Of a DNA stretch of 43,095 nucleotides, positions 16,801 to 23,691 are shown piece after piece. The stretch comes from an uncultured Lachnospiraceae bacterium (GTDB lineage: Bacteria; Bacillota; Clostridia; Lachnospirales; Lachnospiraceae), in contig CAJUHG010000018.1 of the NCBI GenBank assembly GCA_910586005.1, positions 1-43,095 of the forward strand. Reading direction: 5' to 3'. A model generated the notes under the pieces. That model saw only the letters and a list, made by a program, of their open reading frames with translations, had not been told where the DNA came from and made no database searches. A program made the position numbers and the translations under genes. Position 1 is the stretch's first letter. Each line of letters opens with the position of its first letter.

Positions 16801-17676
16801 CTAATCATAATGAAACATTTCATTTTGCATTAACTTTTGCTTTGCTCTATACCTTAAAAGACCATAATGCCCTGTAAAAAAAATTTGTCCATCTTTTAAA
16901 TAATCAGATTTATAATTTACCTGTAAATCTTTCAGGAACATTGGAGAATGATCTAGTAGGATAATCTCTCCATTTAGTGACATACTGTTTGCAATAGCAG
17001 TAATTAGTTTCATTCTTTTTTTGCTTTCTGGGCATAAAATATGAATGGCTATTTTGCCATCCATCCATGCGACTGTATTTGTTTCTTCCGATTTATTAAT
17101 AGATAATAGGCGACAATAAATCACTGGTCTTTCAGATGTTGCTTCTGTTATTTCTTCTATTCTGTCGTATCCTATTATCAAACACTCTGGACATAATTCC
17201 TTTATATATTTGTTAGTTGCCATTACAGGATCTGGATCAGATGTTTCTTGAGAAGAATATTCTAAAATATCAAATCGTATTTCACTTCCGATTGTCATAT
17301 TTCCCTGTTTTTCTTCTATCGTAAATGCATCTGTTCTTGCCCAAGTAAAACAATAGATGGTATCCCCCGTGGGCTTCAATATTACATCTCTCAAGCAATC
17401 TTTCACCAATGGTTCTATAGCCTCTGGCATAATATTTGTGGTATTTTGACATAACAAAGAGACTGATAAAACACCTGCACTATGTCTTTCCTCATTCGCT
17501 TGTAAGTCGAAATTATAAATTATTTTGGGATATTGTAGATTTCCATTCCATCCTTTCTGATTATCTTCTGGCGATTCGGGACTAAAAATAGCAGGTGATT
17601 CAGCAAAAGTTGCAAGACATTTTACAAGGTTTTCTGAACTGATAAATCTCTTATAAATCAGTTCTTCCAGAATCAT
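16801..17676 (-). CDS. Putative tail terminator / tail completion protein
   Basis: A 291-residue protein of uncertain family. It lies between the neck genes and the sheath, where the tail terminator is encoded. It appears to have two similar alpha/beta halves: residues about 1-145 (with YPKIIYNFDLQANEERHSAG) and about 150-291 (with RPVIYCRLLSINKSEETNTV). Each half ends in a strand-rich stretch, so it could be a tandem duplication of a terminator fold. A GGAG site lies somewhat far (about 12 nt) from the ATG. No catalytic motif is visible. Confidence 0.5.
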   Translation of the reverse strand: MILEELIYKRFISSENLVKCLATFAESPAIFSPESPEDNQKGWNGNLQYPKIIYNFDLQANEERHSAGVLSVSLLCQNTTNIMPEAIEPLVKDCLRDVILKPTGDTIYCFTWARTDAFTIEEKQGNMTIGSEIRFDILEYSSQETSDPDPVMATNKYIKELCPECLIIGYDRIEEITEATSERPVIYCRLLSINKSEETNTVAWMDGKIAIHILCPESKKRMKLITAIANSMSLNGEIILLDHSPMFLKDLQVNYKSDYLKDGQIFFTGHYGLLRYRAKQKLMQNEMFHYD

Positions 17677-17703
17677 AGTTCTCTAAAACTCCTTTCACCT
17701 TTT

Positions 17704-18000
17704 TTATATTTCCTTTTGCTTATTATCTGCTAAAATACTATATTCTTGAATTTTTGACATATCCTCAGACCATCTAATTTCCCATTGCCCTTCTGTCACT
17801 TCAGATACAGGAATCATAAAATGATTTGTTACATTTCCAATTTTAGGATGATATTGTACAATCAATTCACTTTCTGTCGCTGATGTCACAAATCCAGCCT
17901 TTCCTTCGTTCCATGTACGATGTTTACCCCAAAGTAAATATCCACACGCAATCTGAGTTAGATCAAAAGTGGTTACTGGTTTTTCTGTTAGCAGAGCCAT
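17704..18000 (-). CDS. Hypothetical phage protein in the neck region
   Basis: A 98-residue protein starting MALLTEKPVTTFDLTQIACG. It is beta-rich (AGFVTSATESELIVQYHP, NHFMIPVSEVTEGQWEIRW) with a hydrophilic tail. The pattern suggests a small SH3-like barrel. It has an AGGAGGAG site, and genes on both sides are head-tail connectors, so a neck or tail completion role is likely by position only. I do not recognise the family with confidence. Confidence 0.6.
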   Translation of the reverse strand: MALLTEKPVTTFDLTQIACGYLLWGKHRTWNEGKAGFVTSATESELIVQYHPKIGNVTNHFMIPVSEVTEGQWEIRWSEDMSKIQEYSILADNKQKEI

Positions 18001-18012
18001 TTCTTTCTCCTC

Positions 18013-18474
18013 CTATTGATAAGATTCACTATAAATTCGCTCAATTTCTGAACGTGCTTTTTCCTTTATTTTTTCCACATATGGTCTGGCTGCCATTTTA
18101 GAAGTTCCATGTTCCAAGGCTGCTGCATACTTTTCTTGACTTTCTAATTCTGCAATTATGGATATCCCACCACTAGAAACAAGTCTTTGTTTTATGTTTC
18201 CATTCCAGTGCAGACGTAGGCTGCCTGTTCTTCTTGCTGGTACTTCTCCTGGAGCAGACGCAGTATAAGTTGCTTTTTTTGTATATGGCTTTCGATATAC
18301 TCTGCCGCTTCCCTGCCCCTTTAGTACTTCTAACTCCGCATTACGCATAGCATTAACTACTCTGGTAGCTCTGGATAATACTTTTCTATTAATATCTTTT
18401 GTTAATTCTTTTTCCTTTACTTTAACTGCTCTTCCAGCAGAATAAATAGAATCTGTTTCTACCCATAATTTCAC
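18013..18474 (-). CDS. HK97 gp10-like neck/tail completion protein (XkdI-like)
   Basis: A 153-residue protein. RATRVVNAMRNAELEVLKG and the C-terminal AALEHGTSKMAARPYVEKIK match the HK97-gp10 family pattern, in which an E-x-G-T-S-x-M-x-A-R-P motif is diagnostic. Such proteins join head to tail. It starts at a GTG whose GTGA overlaps the stop of the upstream gene, suggesting translational coupling. Confidence 0.8.
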   Translation of the reverse strand: MKLWVETDSIYSAGRAVKVKEKELTKDINRKVLSRATRVVNAMRNAELEVLKGQGSGRVYRKPYTKKATYTASAPGEVPARRTGSLRLHWNGNIKQRLVSSGGISIIAELESQEKYAAALEHGTSKMAARPYVEKIKEKARSEIERIYSESYQ

Positions 18475-18827
18475 TTCAAATCCTGCCTTTCTTCTGCATA
18501 GTAAATAGTTGAAATTCCAAAATCTCCCACATCATCTATATCAACAATATAAAATATACGATTTCCTAGAATCAGTTTATCTGTTCGATTCGCCTTTGGT
18601 TTTCCAGCCTGAATAATTGTATGAGTAACAATATGTTCTTTTTGACTATGATTTGTTCTGTCTTCCTCAGATGCTTCTGCAAGACATCCTTTCAGAGTTT
18701 TGATTCCATCACCAATATGTTGATTTGCCACTCTTCCTGTACTTGTTACAATCTGTGTATTATGCTCAAGAATAAATTCTTTCCATAAATTTCCTGACCT
18801 AAAATACATCATTCTTGTATTTTTCAT
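18471..18827 (-). CDS. Head-tail joining / head closure protein (XkdH-like)
   Basis: A 118-residue beta-rich protein with NRIFYIVDIDDVGDFGISTI and a terminal YYAEERQDLK. The size, strand-rich content and place between the adaptor and gp10-like genes fit the SPP1 gp16-type head-closure family. Its ATG overlaps the upstream stop as ATGA. A second ATG pair six codons in is possible. Confidence 0.65.
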   Translation of the reverse strand: MKNTRMMYFRSGNLWKEFILEHNTQIVTSTGRVANQHIGDGIKTLKGCLAEASEEDRTNHSQKEHIVTHTIIQAGKPKANRTDKLILGNRIFYIVDIDDVGDFGISTIYYAEERQDLK

Positions 18828-19237
18828 CCGTTTTTCACTCTTTCATTTTGTTGCATACCAGAATAAAAATATGGAGGCTTCTTGTATCTTCCACCACTAG
18901 ACTGTGGCACACTGCAAGACTCTACTAATACTTCTTTTTTCAACTGGTCATAATCTGCACGCCACAGTTTTGCTCTCTCCTGCATATACAGCCATAGTGC
19001 TCCAGTCTTTGTGTCAACCTCATAGGCAAAGCGCCGACATAAGCTCTCTAATAACATAAGCTTTGCCCTTTTCCATGATTTCGGATAGCTGTCAATTGCC
19101 GCTTGAATTTCCTCATCCGTCAATGCTGTGGTATCAGATAATCCCTCCACCATTGTATCTCCTAATTCAAACCTCATGCGGTCCTTCGTAAAATTTTTGA
19201 TATTCTCTGGTTCATAAGTATAACTTTTTTTTGCCAT
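18824..19237 (-). CDS. Head-tail connector / adaptor protein (XkdG/YqbG-like position)
   Basis: A 137-residue, mainly helical protein. It includes ALTDEEIQAAIDSYPKSWKR and LMLLESLCRRFAYEVDTKTG, a pattern seen in phage adaptor proteins that dock to the portal. The C-terminal tail (SGGRYKKPPYFYSGMQQNER) is polar and Gly/Tyr-rich. It lies after the capsid region and before head closure. The TAATG junction with the upstream gene suggests coupling. Confidence 0.6.
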   Translation of the reverse strand: MAKKSYTYEPENIKNFTKDRMRFELGDTMVEGLSDTTALTDEEIQAAIDSYPKSWKRAKLMLLESLCRRFAYEVDTKTGALWLYMQERAKLWRADYDQLKKEVLVESCSVPQSSGGRYKKPPYFYSGMQQNERVKNG

Positions 19238-19758
19238 TAAACATCTTCTCCTTTTACTGCATTTTGAATTGCTTTTCGGTGATCTACTGCATAAAGCAGT
19301 CTCAAAACATTCTTATTTTTTATATTAGCTATTGCTTTTACAGCTTCATTTGCGTTTAATTGCATTATAGTAAATACTTGTTGAATTTCTTCTAAAGTAG
19401 CAAATATTATTATTTTTTCTTTCTCTAGTCCATCTTGCACTGAAATCTGAATCGTTTCCTGAGTTCTATTAGACTGGTTTTCTTCCAATTTTGCTATTGT
19501 ATCTTTTAATGCTTTTTGTTTCTGTTCCAGTCTTGCAGTCACCAAAGATATTTCTTTGTCAATCATTGTATTTACCTGTTCTTGTGTAAAAGTGTTATCA
19601 ACACTATCTTCTGATATCTTTTTATCATTTTTTATAATATTAATAACACCTAGCTTTTCTTGTAATACAAAATCTACAATTAAATTCTGTGGTATCTCGT
19701 CTCCTATAAAAAATTTCTTTCCTCCAAAACTACATGGTTTCTTAGCAATTAACCTCAT
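19237..19758 (-). CDS. Hypothetical structural-module protein after the capsid gene
   Basis: A 173-residue protein. The N-terminal segment (RLIAKKPCSFGGKKFFIGDE) resembles a small beta domain seen in phage proteins encoded next to capsid genes. The middle (about 65-105) is a charged coiled coil rich in Lys, Glu and Gln, and the C-terminus is helical. AAGGAGG precedes the ATG. By position it may be an accessory capsid or connector protein; function not known. Confidence 0.55.
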   Translation of the reverse strand: MRLIAKKPCSFGGKKFFIGDEIPQNLIVDFVLQEKLGVINIIKNDKKISEDSVDNTFTQEQVNTMIDKEISLVTARLEQKQKALKDTIAKLEENQSNRTQETIQISVQDGLEKEKIIIFATLEEIQQVFTIMQLNANEAVKAIANIKNKNVLRLLYAVDHRKAIQNAVKGEDV

Positions 19759-19770
19759 AATGCTTCCTCC

Positions 19771-20796
19771 TTATACTGCATCCATAAAGTACATTGCCAA
19801 ATCATCTGCTGTTTTTTTCATATCTGTTGCCATCAATCCTTCAATAAATTCAGAATGAGTTCCAGCTTCTCCATCATAATTTAATATTGGCATAATATCT
19901 CCATTTCCAAGCATATCCCAAGTAAAAATATAACCAGCAGAAGGTTCTTCAATGGAGGGCATATTTGTTGCATATGCTAATAAAAACCCATTAGGGTCAC
20001 CAATATAATCCATATTTGCTTTTTGTCCCAACTTTGCTTTATTCATAATAGAACGTTGTACCGTAAGTCTTTCCACTCCAAATAATTGAGCCAGCACATT
20101 TTCTGTGACCGTTGCAGGATTTGCAGTAGACCCGCCATACTTAATTCTTTCCAAGATTGCTGGATGTTTCTTTAACGCATTAAATACATTGACCCCAATA
20201 GCAATTCTATTTGGCATACGCCCTGTATTCTGCTCCATCATAGTTTTTCTCTCATCAATCAATGCTACAGGGTCAGAATTTCCATTTGAAAACTTAATAA
20301 ACTGACCAGAAGTTGGTGTTATTGAATCCACCCCTGTTTCTTCATGTCTCCATATACCAGGCTGAAAGAAATTCTGAGCAAACATTACATCCTGATGGAT
20401 ATTCGCCTGTTCTGCCATAGTTTTGGTACGTTGCATCTTAGGATCTCTTGTGATAGGTCCCTGTCTGCGTGTCAAATCTGTTTGTTTTATTTTATCAATT
20501 CCCATAATCATCTGATCAACTTTACAAGCATAATTTTCCGTATGCTCCGATAATACAGCAGGGTCAACTTTTCCATATGCAGGTTTTCTTTGCCAATTGT
20601 CACGGAGCAAATCTTCTTTATTAAATACATAATAATTATCAGAAGATAAAGCCACTGGGCAAATCGGAAAAATTGTTTTTGCAAATGCCTTGCTGTCGTC
20701 TTGATAATAAGCTAATGCCATATTTGATAATGCGGTATGGGGTCTAAAAGCTCCCTTTGCAATGTCTGCTTGAATACTAGCGGTTGTCCTTGTCAT
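19771..20796 (-). CDS. Major capsid protein
   Basis: A 341-residue protein starting MTRTTASIQADIAKGAFRPH. It contains YYQDDSKAFAKTIFPICPV, NRIAIGVNVFNALKKHPAIL and NPATVTENVLAQLFGVERL, typical of major capsid proteins of this myophage group; an HK97 fold is expected from the family. A strong TTTGGAGG site precedes the ATG. Decoration and scaffold genes are upstream and connector genes downstream. Confidence 0.88.
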   Translation of the reverse strand: MTRTTASIQADIAKGAFRPHTALSNMALAYYQDDSKAFAKTIFPICPVALSSDNYYVFNKEDLLRDNWQRKPAYGKVDPAVLSEHTENYACKVDQMIMGIDKIKQTDLTRRQGPITRDPKMQRTKTMAEQANIHQDVMFAQNFFQPGIWRHEETGVDSITPTSGQFIKFSNGNSDPVALIDERKTMMEQNTGRMPNRIAIGVNVFNALKKHPAILERIKYGGSTANPATVTENVLAQLFGVERLTVQRSIMNKAKLGQKANMDYIGDPNGFLLAYATNMPSIEEPSAGYIFTWDMLGNGDIMPILNYDGEAGTHSEFIEGLMATDMKKTADDLAMYFMDAV

Positions 20797-20813
20797 TTTT
20801 TTCTACCTCCAAA

Positions 20814-21242
20814 TCAATTTTTCTGATATTTTGTAATCTGTATTCTACAATATTCTTCTTTTGAAACTGTGCTAAGCGCAATTCCTAAAATATAATCACC
20901 AGCAACAGCGGTTTTTGCACATCCGTCTTTATCTGCTGTTACTTCAGTACCCTTCACAATTTCTTCTCCTGCTAATAAATATCCAATATCCTTTATTTGA
21001 ATTTCTATTTCATCACCTACAGAAACTTTTCCAGATTCTAATCCTGAAATATCATTGAAACCTGCCTCAATTAACGCAATACCTACAAAAGGTTTGGTAC
21101 CATCTGCTGCAAGAATTACATTTCCATCATTATCATAAATCATAGCTTTGTTTCTACAATCTGCTATTGCTGCACCTGCATTTTCTACAAGTGTAGCAGT
21201 TTGATTAATTTGTACTCCATTGAAATTTCTGTTGCTCATCAT
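20814..21242 (-). CDS. Head decoration protein (DUF2190-like)
   Basis: A 142-residue protein. The beta-rich pattern includes ATLVENAGAAIADCRNKAMI, KPFVGIALIEAGFND and VAGDYILGIALSTVSKEEYC. This looks like capsid decoration proteins that trimerise on the head surface. Two adjacent ATGs exist; the first (21242) has the better spacing to AAGGAG. It lies between scaffold and major capsid genes. Confidence 0.7.
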   Translation of the reverse strand: MMSNRNFNGVQINQTATLVENAGAAIADCRNKAMIYDNDGNVILAADGTKPFVGIALIEAGFNDISGLESGKVSVGDEIEIQIKDIGYLLAGEEIVKGTEVTADKDGCAKTAVAGDYILGIALSTVSKEEYCRIQITKYQKN

Positions 21243-21257
21243 AAATTAATTCTCCTT

Positions 21258-21806
21258 TCAAAATCCAGCTTCTTCTTCATATTCGCCTATAATATCTGGA
21301 TTTTCTTCCCATGCTTTTGCTACTGCTGCATTGTAACTTAACATAGGGTCCTTCTCCATATAATTCTTAGCAATACTATGGATTTTTGCTTCTGCTGAAC
21401 TATCTCCTCCATGACCAGATTTTCCAATTTCAGAAAATACTCCTGATTTTTCTACTGCATCTACTGCTTGATCTAAAACAGCAATCATATCCTGATATAT
21501 AGTACCTCCCATTGTTTTCAAACTTTTTAATACTGGTACCAATTCCTCTTCTGTTTTACCAATAATTGCATATTTTTTAGCTATCTTCTGCAACTCACTA
21601 TTTTCTGCAGCTTCCTTGAATTTTTTTAGTTCTTCTAATTCTGCTTTTATGATTGGATGCAGACCTTTATAGATATCTGTTGCAGCAGGTATCTTTGTCT
21701 TTTCCGTTTGCAATACAGAATTTATTTCTTCTGTTCCACAGCGTTTTTCAATAGAATTTAAAAAAGCCAACTCTGCAGGTGTCAATTTACTTTTGTCAAT
21801 CTTCAT
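21258..21806 (-). CDS. Nested scaffold protein from an internal start
   Basis: Inside the 384-residue gene, ATG at 21804-21806 (residue 203) is preceded by AAAGGAGAAGAA, as good a ribosome site as those of independent genes. It would give a 182-residue protein, MKIDKSKLTPAELAFLNSIE to DIIGEYEEEAGF, largely helical and acidic, as expected of a scaffold. Phage lambda makes Nu3 scaffold from within gene C in the same way. The separate product is inferred, not shown. Confidence 0.5.
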   Translation of the reverse strand: MKIDKSKLTPAELAFLNSIEKRCGTEEINSVLQTEKTKIPAATDIYKGLHPIIKAELEELKKFKEAAENSELQKIAKKYAIIGKTEEELVPVLKSLKTMGGTIYQDMIAVLDQAVDAVEKSGVFSEIGKSGHGGDSSAEAKIHSIAKNYMEKDPMLSYNAAVAKAWEENPDIIGEYEEEAGF

Positions 21807-22412
21807 TTCTTCTCCTTTCAAATTTTCCTTTGCTATTTGTGATCCTTCTACTTCTTTGTAAGACTTACTAATAGCTCTATCTAATCTATCTCTTGCGTGC
21901 TTTATTATTTCTAAATCAGTTTCTGTAACCTCCTCTTGTTTTTCTTCAATCCCAGCTTCTCTGCCTCTAGACCATTGTTTTATAGATTCCATAACAACTG
22001 TATGAAATTCCTCTAGACTTTCGTTCATTGCTTCTTGAACACTTATTTCATCTAACTCTTCCTCATTTAAAATAGAATACAAAGAAGATTGCAATGCCGA
22101 ACATACCTCCCACATTTCATCCATTATCTTTCTGTTTTTTATCTCATTATATTTTTCATGAAAAGAACTGGATGCTTCCTTACTTATTTCTTCTATAGTA
22201 CTATCAATTTCTTCCTGTTTCATTCCTGCGGACTTTGTCAAAAAAGAAATTAACTTATTTAAAATATTGTGATTTTTCTCACTGTTAGCTTCTGGTAAAA
22301 TAAAATCTTTTCCTTCCTTGCTCTTAAACAGCTTAATATAAGCATCTGGATTTGCACCTTCATCTACAAAATCTACTTTTTTGATTTTGAGATTTTTTAG
22401 TTTTGTCACCAC
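21258..22412 (-). CDS. XkdF C-terminal-like / scaffold fusion protein
   Basis: A 384-residue protein. The N-terminus (KIKKVDFVDEGANPDAYIKL) resembles the segment following the protease domain in XkdF-type proteins. The middle is helical and highly charged. The C-terminal 180 residues (from MKIDKSKLTPAELAFLNSIE) look like a capsid scaffold. The start is GTG at 22410-22412, with AAAGGAG 8 nt upstream; upstream in-frame codons are rejected because they run into the repeat element. An internal start at 21806 probably makes the scaffold alone. Confidence 0.65.
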   Translation of the reverse strand: MVTKLKNLKIKKVDFVDEGANPDAYIKLFKSKEGKDFILPEANSEKNHNILNKLISFLTKSAGMKQEEIDSTIEEISKEASSSFHEKYNEIKNRKIMDEMWEVCSALQSSLYSILNEEELDEISVQEAMNESLEEFHTVVMESIKQWSRGREAGIEEKQEEVTETDLEIIKHARDRLDRAISKSYKEVEGSQIAKENLKGEEMKIDKSKLTPAELAFLNSIEKRCGTEEINSVLQTEKTKIPAATDIYKGLHPIIKAELEELKKFKEAAENSELQKIAKKYAIIGKTEEELVPVLKSLKTMGGTIYQDMIAVLDQAVDAVEKSGVFSEIGKSGHGGDSSAEAKIHSIAKNYMEKDPMLSYNAAVAKAWEENPDIIGEYEEEAGF

Positions 22413-22436
22413 TTTGTTTTCTCCTTTCTGAAATCT

Positions 22437-22680
22437 TATAAATAATAGAAAGCACACTTTGTCAACTTTCTATTACTACGAATCAAGTAGAGAAGATTTC
22501 TTCTACCTGTTGTGTGTCTACATGCCACTGTAATTGATAATAATCTTCCTATGAATGTGTATAATTGGGTAGGGAAGATTCTTCTTCCCCTACTCGCTAC
22601 GCGCGGTGTGCATACTGCGTAAGCAGTAAATTTCCTTATGCGCCCTCTGTGCATACAAAAAGACATCCTTCGTGGATGCC
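22437..22680. repeat. Hairpin-rich intergenic repeat between protease and scaffold genes, with terminator
   Basis: The 329 bp between the two coding regions hold no credible gene. On the minus strand, a terminator-like hairpin (GGCATCC/GGATGTC) followed by TTTTTG lies at 22652-22679. TACTGC/GCAGTA follows, then two related copies of a motif ending TCTTCYCTAC (about 22485-22512 and 22561-22594), the second with stem GTAGGG/CCCTAC. The same series of motifs recurs at about 23230-23362. It is a dispersed repeat in an otherwise compact operon. Confidence 0.6.
22652..22679 (-). terminator. Intrinsic terminator after the protease gene
   Basis: On the minus strand GGCATCC (22673-22679) pairs with GGATGTC (22661-22667), with one G-T pair, and is followed by TTTTTGTATG. 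It would reduce transcription from head-protease genes into the scaffold and capsid genes unless antiterminated. Confidence 0.65.
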
Positions 22681-22741
22681 TTATGAATTACCTTTTTTAT
22701 TTTTACAAATTTTATGCTATCATCATTCAGATTAATAAAAA

Positions 22742-23212
22742 TTACAACTCTATTCGTTCCGCCTCTCCCTCAATCGAAAACATTAAATACTTTCCATTTT
22801 TAACTTTTTCCCAGACATCTTTATCTAAAACTTTAAAACCAATCCACCATCCAACTGGAAGTACTCCTTCTGGCAGACCTAACACCTTCATTTTTTCTTT
22901 TGTAAATACCATACTTTCCACTAATACTGCTGAACCACCTCTTTCATGCATCTCACCACCTTCTCTATATAGTTCAACAAATTTATATGCTGCATTTTCT
23001 AATTCTTCTGGTTCCACAATATCCTGCTGATAATCCTCAATCATTTCCCCATTAGCTCGTATAGAAATATTTGCCCATCCAAAGGCAAGCATTTTGTCAT
23101 CATTGGATTTTGTTATTTGAAATCTTCCCTTTAGCTGCTTTGAATTATTATCTATTAAACTATTTTCTGATATCATTAAGGATTTTTCTATTAAATCTGA
23201 AAATTTTTTCAT
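22742..23212 (-). CDS. xkdF: Prohead protease, XkdF-like (peptidase S78 type 2)
   Basis: A 156-residue protein. The core has FGWANISIRANGEMIEDYQQ, then DIVEPEELENAAYKF, GGEMHERGG, PVGWWIGFKVLDKDVWEKVK and YLMFSIEGEAER. The histidine in MHERG and serine in FSIEG are in the places of the putative catalytic residues of the XkdF family, which processes head proteins. It is shorter than PBSX XkdF, whose downstream segment is here on a separate gene across an intergenic repeat. The start ATG is followed by MKKFSDLIEKSLMIS. Confidence 0.8.
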   Translation of the reverse strand: MKKFSDLIEKSLMISENSLIDNNSKQLKGRFQITKSNDDKMLAFGWANISIRANGEMIEDYQQDIVEPEELENAAYKFVELYREGGEMHERGGSAVLVESMVFTKEKMKVLGLPEGVLPVGWWIGFKVLDKDVWEKVKNGKYLMFSIEGEAERIEL

Positions 23213-23229
23213 TTTGTTACCTTTCTATT

Positions 23230-23362
23230 AGTTATGTATAATTAAGTAGAGAAGATTTTCTTCCTCTATTCGGTCACGTGAAGCACATGTTGCATAAGCA
23301 GTTAATTTCTTTCTGTTCCCTGTACATAAAAATAACCCTCTTAAATAAAATAAGTGAGTTAT
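23230..23362. repeat. Hairpin-rich intergenic repeat after the immunity gene, with terminator
   Basis: This is a diverged copy of the element at 22437-22680. On the minus strand it holds a terminator-like hairpin (AACTCACTTA/TAAGAGGGTT, 8 of 10 paired, 23331-23360) followed by ATTTTTATG. After it come a TGCTTATGCA segment and a TAGAGGAAGA/TCTTCTCTA hairpin. The gap of 242 bp between the protease gene and the immunity gene holds nothing else. Confidence 0.6.
23326..23362 (-). terminator. Intrinsic terminator after the putative immunity gene
   Basis: On the minus strand the arms 23351-23360 and 23331-23340 pair around an AT-rich loop, followed by ATTTTTATGTAC. It would terminate the transcript carrying the MuF-toxin and immunity genes. 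Confidence 0.55.
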
Positions 23363-23454
23363 CTCAAACTATTTTATCTATTCATACCAAGAAATAAATG
23401 GGAACTACAACCTACAACCTACAATGACAATTAAAAACCCACGATTACAATTAC

Positions 23455-23691
23455 CTAAATATCATTATTATCATAATCACAACTAGTTCCTGTTACTTCT
23501 TCAAATGTCTTATTTTCCTTTAAGCATATTCTAAGTATAGCAGAAAATTCTTCCTCATCCATAATAAGCCCTTCTGTAGTAAAAAGTTTATTAAATTTTT
23601 CATAATATTCATCCATTAACCGAGCAGATTCTGGAAGCCCAATCTTTGAATAGTCCTTTTTTAAAAACTCTGGCATTATAAATTCACTCAT
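23455..23691 (-). CDS. Putative immunity protein for the MuF toxin
   Basis: A 78-residue acidic protein starting MSEFIMPEFLKKDYSKIGLP and ending CDYDNNDI. It has no phage-structural resemblance. It starts within the last codons of the MuF-zincin gene (overlap 23684-23691), with AGGAGG 9 nt before the ATG, and is followed by a terminator. Small size, acidity and position directly after a polymorphic toxin gene are the usual signs of an immunity gene. Function is inferred from position only. Confidence 0.5.
   Translation of the reverse strand: MSEFIMPEFLKKDYSKIGLPESARLMDEYYEKFNKLFTTEGLIMDEEEFSAILRICLKENKTFEEVTGTSCDYDNNDI

Noticed and set aside
22436..22666. A 76-codon minus-strand ORF
   Set aside because: It lies wholly in the hairpin-rich repeat between the protease and scaffold genes and has an Arg/Cys-rich translation without any recognisable pattern.
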